DNA of 64,000 bases, from the NCBI GenBank assembly GCA_039908095.1, contig JAMOBJ010000014.1, positions 1-64,000 of the forward strand, written 5' to 3'. The stretch is from Nitrospirae bacterium YQR-1 (lineage in GTDB: Bacteria; Nitrospirota; Thermodesulfovibrionia; Thermodesulfovibrionales; Magnetobacteriaceae). Of the stretch, positions 43,629 to 52,015 are shown one piece after another. The notes below the pieces were generated by a model that was not told where the DNA came from, searched no databases, and saw only the letters and a list, made by a program, of their open reading frames with translations. A program made the position numbers and the translations under genes. Position 1 is the stretch's first letter. The number at the start of each line of letters is the position of its first letter.

Positions 43629-44591
43629 TTAATTCCATATGCCAAGGCCTTTTAAAAGCGCCCTTAAACCCGCAAAAAGAAGCATCGTGATAACAACATA
43701 TCTGACGGCGGACGGTTTGGTCTTTGCCAATATCTTAACACCTACCATTGAGCCCAGCATTATACCTATAATTGATGGTACCACTATCATAGGCAACACT
43801 GCGCCGTTATTTATGTATATCCAGGCGGCAGACGTATCAGTTATGGAAAGTAAAAATTTAGATGATGAAACGGCCACTTTAAGAGGCGCTCCCATAAGAA
43901 GATTCAAAGTCGGCACATTTGCCCACCCTGCGCCAAGGCCAAACATGCCGGCCATTACTCCTATTATTATAAATAGGAAGAATCCCTTAAGAGTTCTGTG
44001 GATTTTCCAGTTAATCTGTTGTCCTGTAGATACCTCATGATATACGCCGGTTATTCTAAGTGCTGTGGAAAGTGGGTCGGCTTCTTTAACTTCAGGGAAC
44101 TCCGACTTCTTAGCCTTCATAATAATGATTACTATACCAAGTATTGTTACGCCAAGAGATATCTGAACAACATTAGTGGGCAGAGCAAGACCAATCATAG
44201 CGCCGACTACAGCACAGGTTGAGGCGATTAGCCCTACCGGAAGCGCAAGACGTAAATCAGCCATACCTTTTTTCAGAAGCCCAGGGCCTGCCGCCAATGC
44301 TCCCGCTAAAGCCACCAATAATCCTGACCCTCTTACAAAGTCAAGATGAAATGGGAAAAAACCTCCCACTATCGGAACGAAAAGCACTCCACCTCCAACA
44401 CCGCCAAGCACTGCTACAATGCCTAGTACAAAGGTTAATACAAAAAGGGAAAGCGGCCACACCCACCATGGTACATTTGCAGCCTGTTTCACCGGCTCCT
44501 CTACTCCTGACGATGCAAACACGCCGTTACATACACTTAGCACTACTAAAATCACCATAGTTACCAACAAATACTTTCTCAAATCCGGCAT
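43629..44591 (-). CDS. TauE/SafE family membrane permease
   Basis: The 320-residue protein begins with a signal-like helix (YLLVTMVILVVLSVCNGVFA) and contains about eight further membrane helices. The duplicated glycine-rich motifs of the family are GGVGGGVLFVPIVGGFFPF and GLGAGWANVPTLNLLMGAPL. These permeases are associated with export of sulfite, sulfoacetate or other organosulfur anions. It is first in an operon with a small membrane protein and a Usp protein. Confidence 0.88.
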   Translation of the reverse strand: MPDLRKYLLVTMVILVVLSVCNGVFASSGVEEPVKQAANVPWWVWPLSLFVLTFVLGIVAVLGGVGGGVLFVPIVGGFFPFHLDFVRGSGLLVALAGALAAGPGLLKKGMADLRLALPVGLIASTCAVVGAMIGLALPTNVVQISLGVTILGIVIIIMKAKKSEFPEVKEADPLSTALRITGVYHEVSTGQQINWKIHRTLKGFFLFIIIGVMAGMFGLGAGWANVPTLNLLMGAPLKVAVSSSKFLLSITDTSAAWIYINNGAVLPMIVVPSIIGIMLGSMVGVKILAKTKPSAVRYVVITMLLFAGLRALLKGLGIWN

Positions 44592-44655
44592 CTACATTGG
44601 CCTCCTTATTGATTACTTATATTGTGTAAATATACTAAACGTTTTATCCAGTAAT

Positions 44656-44756
44656 ATATTTTTTTTAGGTTTTTTTAGGATTTTGTTCCCCTAAAACAAT
44701 CATTAACCTAAAAAAATATCTAAACCAAAAAAAACAGTTACTAAAGCCTGTTTTTT
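44656..44756. other. AT-rich hairpins in the gap upstream of the TauE/SafE gene
   Basis: The 448-base gap 44592-45039 has no gene I can support. Two strong AT-rich hairpins lie at 44656-44719 (left arm ending TTTTTTTTAGGTT, right arm AACCTAAAAAAATAT, one bulged T) and at 44729-44756 (AAAAAACAG with CTGTTTTTT, 10-base loop, T-run at the end). The second is an acceptable terminator for plus-strand transcription. A copy of AAGCCTGTTTTTT recurs just downstream. Confidence 0.5.
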
Positions 44757-45039
44757 ACCCGGTTCTACAGGTTCGATTAGTATAAACAAAAAAGCCTGTT
44801 TTTTCAATATTTTTTTTTACAAATTTCTACTCTATCAAAAAAACCGAATGGAAGGCCCCACGAAATTCTTTCTACTGCTTTATATGAGTGAACTTAAGTC
44901 ACTGATTTAATTATATCCACTCATGTAAAGACTGCTGAGTTTTTTATGAAGTCACACTGCCGTCATCCACATGTCATATTTTTTTTAAACTTTTTTTACC
45001 GTTGCAACATTTGCTCTCTCCTCTGAATGTGTTGTATTA

Positions 45040-45264
45040 CTACATAGCTGTTTTAACAACAAGAACCGAACAAGGGGCAAGTGCTACAACGCGTTCCGCC
45101 ACACTTCCCATTAGGAGTTTCTCTATACCGGTTCTACCGTGTGAGCCTATTATTACCAAGTCTGCGTCTGATTCCATGGAGGCGTTAACCACATTATTAT
45201 GAATGTTCGATTTAAACACACACTTTGGGAGTTTCTTAGAAAAATGATTGAAAAGTTTTATCAC
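45040..45264 (-). pseudogene. Truncated UspA remnant
   Basis: Only the last 45 or so residues look like a Usp protein: VVNASMESDADLVIIGSHGR and LLMGSVAERVVALAPCSVLV. They match the C-terminal end of the tandem Usp at 42334-43185 almost residue for residue. The preceding 29 residues have no Usp similarity, and the rest of the domain is missing. This is most likely a decayed duplicate, though a small open frame remains. Confidence 0.75.
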
Positions 45265-45304
45265 TTAGTGATAGAATTACAGATGTACTTTTTTAATATT
45301 AAAA

Positions 45305-45573
45305 TCTGCCGGAGGTAATTTTTTGGTGGAATATTTCAGGCTGGGTATAAAAGAAGCTCCAGTGTTTCTCTATAAATACATTCATTTAAACGCATATGAA
45401 TCAGACTAGCTTATTCCTACTGCCTTACTTATGACGGACAGATAGCGTTTAACGCTGAGGAAATCGAAGCAGTGAAATTCTACCAAATCGGAGAGATTGA
45501 GGAAAAACTCGGCGCCGGTTTATTTAGTGATAACTTTGAACACGAATTCCAAAATTATTTAAACAGGATGTAG
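45305..45573 (+). pseudogene. Nudix hydrolase remnant, frameshifted and internally deleted
   Basis: Two frames together read like a Nudix protein. From 45305 one frame gives SAGGNFLVEYFRLGIKEAP followed by VFLYKYIHLNAYESD, then a stop at 45407-45409. From 45400 the next frame gives YSYCLTYDGQIAFNAEEIE and VKFYQIGEIEEKL, ending NFEHEFQNYLNRM at 45573. SAGG next to LGIKEAP implies loss of most of the Nudix box between them, so catalysis is impossible. A dispersed repeat follows 10 bases later. Confidence 0.68.
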
Positions 45574-45583
45574 CGTGAGAGAT

Positions 45584-45731
45584 TAATACCGAGTTGCAGT
45601 CAGAAGCATAACGAGGCGGCAAGGAGAAAGCGACCTCCACTTACAGGGGAATCCCCTTTTTAGGGGAGAGTACGGTGAGGAGCTTTCGACGAAGCCAACG
45701 AAGTTAATTGAATGAATGCAACTTGGTATAA
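45584..45731 (-). repeat. Dispersed inverted-end repeat, copy 10 (full length)
   Basis: Starts TAATACCGAGTTGCAGTCAG, contains TACAGGGGAATCCCCTTTTT and ends GAATGCAACTTGGTATAA. An open frame starting at ATG 45716 within its end reads into the next kinase gene, but that start is probably not used. Confidence 0.93.
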
Positions 45732-45775
45732 GCTGCATTCCGCCAATTAATCTGACATGGGAAAGGGAATATAAC

Positions 45776-48700
45776 ATGAAAATAACTAATTCTACGAGAA
45801 TATTGCTTTCCTGTTTGATTCCATTTTTAGCCCTTGTAATACAGTGGTCTTTATGGCCGTTTATCAAGCCTTTTGTATGGTTTCTTTTTTTCCCATCTGT
45901 TTTTTTCAGCGCCCGTATAGGTGGTTTGTGGGGCGGGCTTGCCAGTACTTTTCTTTCCACCGCAATGGTCTGGTTTTTTTTCATCTCCCCTCAGTTATCA
46001 TGGCGTATTGAAAACAAAGAAAACCTTTACTCAATAGGATTATTTTTGATTATGGGATATCTGTTTAGCGATTCACAGCGACGGTTGAATAAAGCTAACC
46101 GAATGTTGGAAGAGGCCCTTGTAGAAACTAGATCCGCCAAAGACGAAATCATGAAGCTTTACGAGCAGACTCGTGAACTTGATAAACTCAAGTCTAATTT
46201 TTTTGCCAATGTAAGCCATGAATTACGGACTCCGCTTACGTTAATCCTCGGTCCTATCCATGCTATTGCTGAAAATAATGAATTACCTGAAAATTTAAGA
46301 CAAAGATTAGAAGTCGTGGAGCGTAACGCCCGTTTTCTTTATCGCCATGTTAGTGATTTACTTGACGTCGCCAAGTTAGAAGCACAAAAGATGATTCTTC
46401 AGTACTCTGAGACAGACCTTGCACATTTGGCAAGGGTGATAGCTTCACAATTTGAGGTATTAGCCCAGAGCCGGAACATCAGTTTTTCTACACAAGTTCC
46501 TGAAACGATTTTTGCCCATGCAGACGCAGAGAAGGTACAGCGCATTTTGCTGAATTTGCTCTCCAATGCCTTCAAATTTACTCCGGATGGGGGTGAAATC
46601 CAACTCGTTGTAAAAGTAGTTGACAATCAGGCAGTGTTAAGTATAGAGGACAACGGTATAGGCATTGCAACGGATATGCGCGAAATAATTTTTGAGAGGT
46701 TTCGTCAAATAGATGGTGATGCTACACGCACCCAGGGAGGTACTGGTCTGGGTTTAGCCATTGTTAAAGAATTTACAGAATTACATGGGGGTACGGTTGC
46801 AGTTGGTGAATCTTCGGGCGGAGGAGCATTGTTTGTCATCAGACTTCCTCTGAAAGCTCCGGAAGGAACGGCTATCATCTCAAAACCCACCATGTTAGAT
46901 AAGGAAATCAGCACACAAGCAATAGAGGAGCTACGGATGGCCGGAGAACAATCTAAAAACCAGATTTCGATGGTTTCCAACAGACCTGATGCACCATTAA
47001 TTCTTGTGGTTGAGGACAATCCGGATATGAGCAAATACCTTGTATCATTGCTTTCAGGGCATTATCATATTGCCACTGCTTTCAATGGGAAGGATGGTTT
47101 ACTTAAGGCTCAAGAACTCCAACCTGATTTAATACTCTCTGATATTATGATGCCCAGGATGAGCGGAGACAAGATGGTGATGGAGTTGCGTGGACATCCT
47201 GATACAGCTGATATCCCCATTTTATTACTTACTGCCAAACTCGACGACAATTTGCGGCTACTAATGCTAAAGACAGGGGTCAAAGATTACATAGTTAAAC
47301 CCTTTTCTAATGAAGAAATTGTGATTCGTGTAGACAGGCTGGCGTCAGAGCAACTCAAGCATAGAAATAGACAGGCTCAACTGGATGCAATTGTTGAAGC
47401 ATCAGAAGATGCTATAATTGTACTGTCCAAAGAGGGAATAGTCATTAGCTGGAACCATGAAGCCCAGAGGATTTTGGGTTATTCTTCCGATGAGAAAATA
47501 GGAACGCCTATAATAGATATTTTCTCATCTGACCAGCGAAAGGAATACAAACAGGCTTTATCCCGTATTGCTTCAGGCAAAATAATTACACACTTTGAAA
47601 CAGCTTTTAATACTGTGGACAGAAGAAACATTTTGGTATCAGTATTTATTTTTCCTGTATATGATTTCCGTAAACGGATTATTGGAACTTCCATTATCTT
47701 GAGGGATATTACAGAAAAAGTAAAATTACAACAGCGATACGAAACAATTTTATCTACATCTACTGATGGTTTCTTGATAGTGGACATAGAAGGGAAAATA
47801 ATACAAATAAATGAAGCATATTGTAATATGACAGGATATACACAGCAAGAGTTATTACAAATGAGAGTAAATGATATAGATGCATTAGAGTCTTCTGATG
47901 AAACCAAAAGACGCATAATAAAAATAAAAGAGACGGGAGGAGACAGATTTGAAACAAAACAAAAGTGCAAGGATGGCAATGTTATTGATGTTGAGGTAAG
48001 TGTTAATTTTATTAAAAGCGATAACATAATGTTTTCATTTATAAGAGACATAACACAACGTAAGCAAATTGAGGATGAAATAAAGGCTGTAAACTTTAAC
48101 TTACAAAAAAGAATTGAGGAAGAGGTAGCTAAAAGCCGTACTAAGGACAGGCTGATGTTTGAACAATCCAGGCAGGTATCCATGAGTGAATTACTTGTAA
48201 ATATATCGCACCACTGGAGACAACCACTGTGTGCAATTGGAGTTTCAATTCAGGACATAAAAGATGCATACCTGCATGGTGAATTAGATGAGGCATATGC
48301 CGCCGAAAATGTTAAAAATGCTATGACTGAACTTTTGAAATTGTCACAGACAATCGATAATTTTAGAAGTTTTTACATCCATGAAAAGGAACAAAAAGAA
48401 TTTAATATAGCAGATGAGATAAACAAGGCTGAAATGCTTATCTCAGGGTACATCAAAGATAGGGGTATTGCTATTGTTAAAGAACTAGACGAGAGTTTGA
48501 TGATGCATGGCTATCCGAATGAATTTGCCCATGTAATTTTAAATATTCTTACAAATGCTACGGATAAATTTGAAGAAAAAAATATAACGAGTGGAATTAT
48601 CAAAATAAAGTTAAATAAGAATGCTACCGGCAGAGTAATATTATCCATTTCAGATAATGGTGGTGAAATCCCTGAATATATAATGTATAAGTTGTTTCAA

Positions 48701-48841
48701 CCATACTTCACTACAAAAGATAAATCACAAAGAACTGGAATGGGATTGTATATGGCAAAGATGATAATAGAGAAAAATATGAAAGGCGCCATTATAGCAA
48801 GAAACATTGATCACGGGTGTGAGTTTAGGATTGAGATGTGA
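45776..48841 (+). CDS. Double-kinase hybrid sensor histidine kinase, 1021 aa
   Basis: The N-terminus has 3-4 transmembrane helices like the KdpD sensor module (LLSCLIPFLALVIQWSLWPF; GGLWGGLASTFLSTAMVWFF). Then come a first kinase core (His148 in VSHELRTPL; GGTGLGLAIVKEF), a receiver (Asp456 in LSDIMMPRMSG), two PAS domains (about residues 545-665 and 670-780), and a second kinase core (His812 in ISHHWRQPL; ATPase ending TGMGLYMAKMI). The ATG at 45776 is chosen because AAAGGGA precedes it; a start at 45716 lies within a dispersed repeat. A single-domain response regulator follows. Confidence 0.9.
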   Translation: MKITNSTRILLSCLIPFLALVIQWSLWPFIKPFVWFLFFPSVFFSARIGGLWGGLASTFLSTAMVWFFFISPQLSWRIENKENLYSIGLFLIMGYLFSDSQRRLNKANRMLEEALVETRSAKDEIMKLYEQTRELDKLKSNFFANVSHELRTPLTLILGPIHAIAENNELPENLRQRLEVVERNARFLYRHVSDLLDVAKLEAQKMILQYSETDLAHLARVIASQFEVLAQSRNISFSTQVPETIFAHADAEKVQRILLNLLSNAFKFTPDGGEIQLVVKVVDNQAVLSIEDNGIGIATDMREIIFERFRQIDGDATRTQGGTGLGLAIVKEFTELHGGTVAVGESSGGGALFVIRLPLKAPEGTAIISKPTMLDKEISTQAIEELRMAGEQSKNQISMVSNRPDAPLILVVEDNPDMSKYLVSLLSGHYHIATAFNGKDGLLKAQELQPDLILSDIMMPRMSGDKMVMELRGHPDTADIPILLLTAKLDDNLRLLMLKTGVKDYIVKPFSNEEIVIRVDRLASEQLKHRNRQAQLDAIVEASEDAIIVLSKEGIVISWNHEAQRILGYSSDEKIGTPIIDIFSSDQRKEYKQALSRIASGKIITHFETAFNTVDRRNILVSVFIFPVYDFRKRIIGTSIILRDITEKVKLQQRYETILSTSTDGFLIVDIEGKIIQINEAYCNMTGYTQQELLQMRVNDIDALESSDETKRRIIKIKETGGDRFETKQKCKDGNVIDVEVSVNFIKSDNIMFSFIRDITQRKQIEDEIKAVNFNLQKRIEEEVAKSRTKDRLMFEQSRQVSMSELLVNISHHWRQPLCAIGVSIQDIKDAYLHGELDEAYAAENVKNAMTELLKLSQTIDNFRSFYIHEKEQKEFNIADEINKAEMLISGYIKDRGIAIVKELDESLMMHGYPNEFAHVILNILTNATDKFEEKNITSGIIKIKLNKNATGRVILSISDNGGEIPEYIMYKLFQPYFTTKDKSQRTGMGLYMAKMIIEKNMKGAIIARNIDHGCEFRIEM

Positions 48842-48925
48842 AGAGATTTGCTATAATACCCAACAACGTGTAAGTATAGGATTATCAGAGCTGTCTGAAA
48901 TTTAACTCGTAAGAGGAGAGAGAAA

Positions 48926-49300
48926 TTGGAAACTCCATCAGATACAAAGGTGTTGTTGGTTGACGATGAAAAGGAGTTTGTGGATGCTTTAGCCATGAGA
49001 TTAAAATTGAGAAAATTTAATGTTTCCGTTGCGTATAACGGTCTGGATGCTATTAATAGTGTAGAGCAACTAAAGCCTGATATAGTAGTGTTGGATATGA
49101 AAATGCCTCTGATGAATGGCATTGAGGTTTTACGGCGGCTTAAGATTTCTATGCCAACCCTGCCCGTGATAATACTTTCCGGTTATTCGAATGAGGCGGA
49201 TATAAAGGAGGCACAGGCAGTGGGTATCTCAGACATTTTGGGTAAACCGCCTGAGATAGCACAATTGATAAACTCAATTCTGAAGGCTCTGGGGAGATGA
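48926..49300 (+). CDS. Single-domain response regulator
   Basis: The 124-residue protein is one receiver domain with acidic pocket (LLVDDEKEF), phospho-acceptor Asp57 in VVLDMKMPLMNG, a conserved serine in IILSGYS and lysine in LGKPPE. It has no output domain. The start is a TTG with AAGAGGAGAG upstream. It follows the double-kinase gene by 84 bases and is its likely partner. Confidence 0.92.
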   Translation: METPSDTKVLLVDDEKEFVDALAMRLKLRKFNVSVAYNGLDAINSVEQLKPDIVVLDMKMPLMNGIEVLRRLKISMPTLPVIILSGYSNEADIKEAQAVGISDILGKPPEIAQLINSILKALGR

Positions 49301-49412
49301 CTTCATTATTTGTGCCATAAACGCTCCCCGGTAATATAGATTCAGTGTTGTATCATTTTCAGCACAGATAATAAATGGGAACCTGGATGCTGATATAAAA
49401 CTAAAAAAACTA

Positions 49413-49441
49413 TTGACTTAATAAAAAAAACATGATACTAT
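49413..49441 (+). promoter_or_regulatory. Predicted sigma-70 promoter of the CBS gene
   Basis: TTGACT (49413-49418) and TACTAT (49436-49441) with a 17-base A-rich spacer, 100 bases before the CBS-domain gene. Confidence 0.6.
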
Positions 49442-49540
49442 CGTAACTCAATACAGTTGTAGGGGGATGGTTGCAAAATTCGGTTTAGTGCGTTATAAAG
49501 AAATACAGCTCTACACACTATTATTTAGTAAGGAAAAGAC

Positions 49541-50056
49541 ATGTTGAAATCAAGGAAAATTCGTGATGTAATGATAGGTATTCTGGAATTACCACATATG
49601 CCATATTGGTTCAATATAAAACAATCAATCACTTTGCTGGTGGAGATGAGTGCAAACTCAAAAATGTTACCGCCGCAGGTTTTACTGGTTTTTGATGAAC
49701 TGTATAATCTTGTCGGTATAGTGGGTGTGAAGGAGATTTTGAGAGGGCTTGAGCCCGGAGACTTGACTACAGATAAGCAGATTACAGAACAGGACCAATC
49801 GTTACCACCCTTGCCGTGGGACACTATGTTTGACCTTAATAAAGATGATGAGCAGGCCCACAAACCAGTTAGTGATATTATGCTTCCTGTCCGCTACTTT
49901 GTAGATGCGGACGAGCCCCTGAGTAAAGCTGCTTACCTGATGGCACACAACAACCTCGATGTATTGCCGGTTATTGAGAATAAGAAAAAACTAATAGGTA
50001 TTGTCAGGATAGCCGAGGTTTTTGATGTATTATCAAATGCTGTATTAAAAGAGTAG
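49541..50056 (+). CDS. CBS-domain protein
   Basis: The 171-residue protein consists of two CBS motifs: KIRDVMIGIL with VLLVFDELYNLVGIVGVKEI, and PVSDIMLPVRYFVDADEPLS with LDVLPVIENKKKLIGIV. Paired CBS motifs usually bind adenosine nucleotides and regulate partner proteins. No fused catalytic domain is present. It forms its own unit after the response regulator. The 195 bases after it hold only a possible fragment of a dispersed repeat end (50226-50243). Confidence 0.88.
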   Translation: MLKSRKIRDVMIGILELPHMPYWFNIKQSITLLVEMSANSKMLPPQVLLVFDELYNLVGIVGVKEILRGLEPGDLTTDKQITEQDQSLPPLPWDTMFDLNKDDEQAHKPVSDIMLPVRYFVDADEPLSKAAYLMAHNNLDVLPVIENKKKLIGIVRIAEVFDVLSNAVLKE

Positions 50057-50251
50057 TTCTTGCCAATCCGGAAGGATTTCCACCCTCTCCGGAAAATTTG
50101 GAGTATTCAAACCAAAGTTTACGGTTGACTGGAATTTTGTTTTTCTTCTCTTCCCTACATTTTATACAACCAGCTCTATCTTAACTGATTGTCTCATTTT
50201 CGGAATCCACTATAGCTAATCGAATGACTGCTACTTGGTACCAGGCCATTT

Positions 50252-50914
50252 TTAGTCCATTAACTCACGCAGAGCGTCACGTGCTATCCATTTTGACGAT
50301 TTTGTTCCGATGTTATAAATCTCATGTGCCAGTTTTATGGCTTCCGGCCTCAGAGTTTGGTTTCTTTTTCCGATTTGTCTTAGTGCCCAGTTGACGGCTT
50401 TTTTAACAAAATTACGCTCATCTGTGGAAGCCTCTCTGATTAAGGCAAAAAAGTTAAGAAATTCGTTGTCTTCAGCTTTTTTGTCATGAACGCTCAGGGC
50501 GGCTATTAGAACAAATCCAGCCCGTTTTACAAATTCCTCCTGCCGTTTGCACCAGTCTTCAGCTTTAGAGTAAGCAAAAGGGGTTTTATCAAATAGCTTA
50601 CTGCAAACCTGATCACAGACGTCCCATGAGTCAAAGTCCGTAACCCAGCGTTCCATCTGCGCCTCAGTCACCTCTTTGGGGTTATCCATCAGTGCTGCAA
50701 GAATCCTTGCCTCGTGGATTTCGCTGTCCCAGAGTTTCAATGCCAGCTCGTGGGATTTACCAACCTCTTTTAGGATTGCCTTAAGAGCAGGAATACTTAC
50801 ACCAAGGGTGTTTTTAGGGTTTATTCCATACCGTGCCATACCCTTTACATTTTCAGGGTTTGCAAGGGATTTCAGTTTTTCAATAATTTCGTATGTCTTT
50901 TTTTCAATATTCAT
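50252..50914 (-). CDS. DNA alkylation repair protein, AlkD-like
   Basis: A HEAT-repeat DNA glycosylase family protein of about 220 residues, acting on alkylated bases. Family pieces include YGINPKNTLGVSIPALKAI, LWDSEIHEARILAALMDNP, the key WDVCDQVC region with its aspartate, and VNWALRQIGKRN. The ATG at 50914 is preferred. A longer reading from 50962 would begin MNATWYKYKY, which is encoded by the end of a dispersed repeat and is foreign to the family. Confidence 0.9.
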   Translation of the reverse strand: MNIEKKTYEIIEKLKSLANPENVKGMARYGINPKNTLGVSIPALKAILKEVGKSHELALKLWDSEIHEARILAALMDNPKEVTEAQMERWVTDFDSWDVCDQVCSKLFDKTPFAYSKAEDWCKRQEEFVKRAGFVLIAALSVHDKKAEDNEFLNFFALIREASTDERNFVKKAVNWALRQIGKRNQTLRPEAIKLAHEIYNIGTKSSKWIARDALRELMD

Positions 50915-50942
50915 GTTATCACCGTTTTTCTCATATTTGTAT

Positions 50943-51089
50943 TTATACCAAGTTGCATTCAATCGTCTAACTTCGTTGGCTTGGTCAAAAGCTCAGGGGC
51001 GTACTCTCCCCTAAAAGGAATCCCCTGTAAGGGGAGGTGTCGCTTTCTCCTTACCGCCTGTGTTTACTTCTGACTGCAACTTGGTATTA
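50943..51089 (+). repeat. Dispersed inverted-end repeat, copy 11 (full length)
   Basis: A good reference copy of 147 bp. It starts TTATACCAAGTTGCATTCAA, then CGTCTAACTTCGTTGGC, with the inner palindrome CTCCCCTAAAAGGAATCCCC, and ends TGACTGCAACTTGGTATTA. It lies in the promoter region of the minus-strand alkD gene. Confidence 0.95.
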
Positions 51090-51128
51090 GTTGCTGATAA
51101 AGCCTGCACAGAGATTTTTTTTTACTGC

Positions 51129-51148
51129 AAAAAGCCTGTTAGCTTTTT
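51129..51148 (-). terminator. Possible terminator downstream of the Uma2 gene
   Basis: AAAAAGC (51129-51135) pairs with GCTTTTT (51142-51148) around a 6-base loop. It lies about 140 bases past the end of the minus-strand Uma2 gene, so it is only a candidate. Confidence 0.4.
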
Positions 51149-51290
51149 TAAAAGAGTTTATGTTAAGAGGTTCTTTGTGAAATATCTTAAACATGGCAAT
51201 AGAAACCCCTATATTCACAATGTTTCTATACAATATTCCTGTTTTTGCGTAATGTGTTCTTGACAATGGGGTCCACTATACTTCTACAGG

Positions 51291-51809
51291 TTACTCAAAC
51301 ACCTCAGTAATGCTAACTTGAAGGCCCTCAATGACTTCAGATGTAACAAAACCTTCAATTGCCGCAAAGGAGTGTAATTTATACTTATCACCAATGATTG
51401 TTAATACCTCAATCGTCTGCGGCTCCGGCATAACTATCCAGTACTCCGGCACCTTGTATTTTTCATAGATAGCCTTTTTTACTGCTGTATCCATCTCATA
51501 ACTGCCTGCTGATATTATCTCACAAACCATATCCGGTACGCCTCTTATCCAGTCCTGGGCAATACTCAGGTTTTCTTTCTTTATAAACAGTATATCGGGT
51601 TGAAGTCTGTTAACACCTTCATCAAAGATTATGTCTAAAGGCGAATAGTAAACCTGACCTAAGTCTCTTGTTTTAACATAATGGTGAATAATGTAATTTA
51701 GGTTGCTGCTAACCTTCTGATGATATCTAAATGGACTAGGTCCCATAATCTCTTCTCCGTTAATGATTTCCGTTAAGTCTAAATCCGTTACTATGGTTTC
51801 CGTAGTCAT
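51291..51809 (-). CDS. Uma2 family restriction-endonuclease-fold protein
   Basis: The 172-residue protein has the Uma2 (DUF820) layout: NGEEIMGPSPFRYHQKVSSN, DIIFDEGVNRLQPDILFI, DMVCEIISAGS and YEKYKVPEYWIV. These give the PD-(D/E)xK active site. Biological roles of the family are poorly known; it is often multi-copy and near mobile DNA. Here it is a single gene. Confidence 0.9.
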   Translation of the reverse strand: MTTETIVTDLDLTEIINGEEIMGPSPFRYHQKVSSNLNYIIHHYVKTRDLGQVYYSPLDIIFDEGVNRLQPDILFIKKENLSIAQDWIRGVPDMVCEIISAGSYEMDTAVKKAIYEKYKVPEYWIVMPEPQTIEVLTIIGDKYKLHSFAAIEGFVTSEVIEGLQVSITEVFE

Positions 51810-52015
51810 GGTTTATCTTAGTGCCAAACTCACATTTTTGTCAATAGAACTTGATATCCAGAATTCACCATCATTGACTTATGTATAACACATGTGTCAT
51901 TATAGCAGCTGTTAGGAAGATTATGTTGATATGCCGGCGGAAAACAATATGAAGAAAAGTTTAGGCACATTTACTGTGGCAAGCAAATCTCTGTCCGGTT
52001 TAAAAGTGACTGAAT

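Noticed and set aside
43639..44560. Plus-strand frames opposite the TauE/SafE permease
   Set aside because: The minus-strand frame shows the membrane helices and glycine motifs of the family; the others are shadows.
45716..45775. N-terminal extension of the double kinase starting MQLGISCIPP
   Set aside because: It is encoded by the end of a dispersed repeat and lacks a ribosome-binding site; ATG 45776 has one.
47479..48183. Antisense 234-codon frame within the double-kinase gene
   Set aside because: The plus-strand frame has continuous PAS and kinase homology. The antisense product is a serine/leucine-rich shadow with no ribosome-binding site.
50226..50243. A thirteenth dispersed repeat copy (GACTGCTACTTGGTACCA)
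   Set aside because: Only one short end-like stretch is present. It may be a remnant, but chance cannot be excluded.
50915..50962. N-terminal extension of AlkD (MNATWYKYKY)
   Set aside because: Partly repeat-encoded and outside the family's normal N-terminus.
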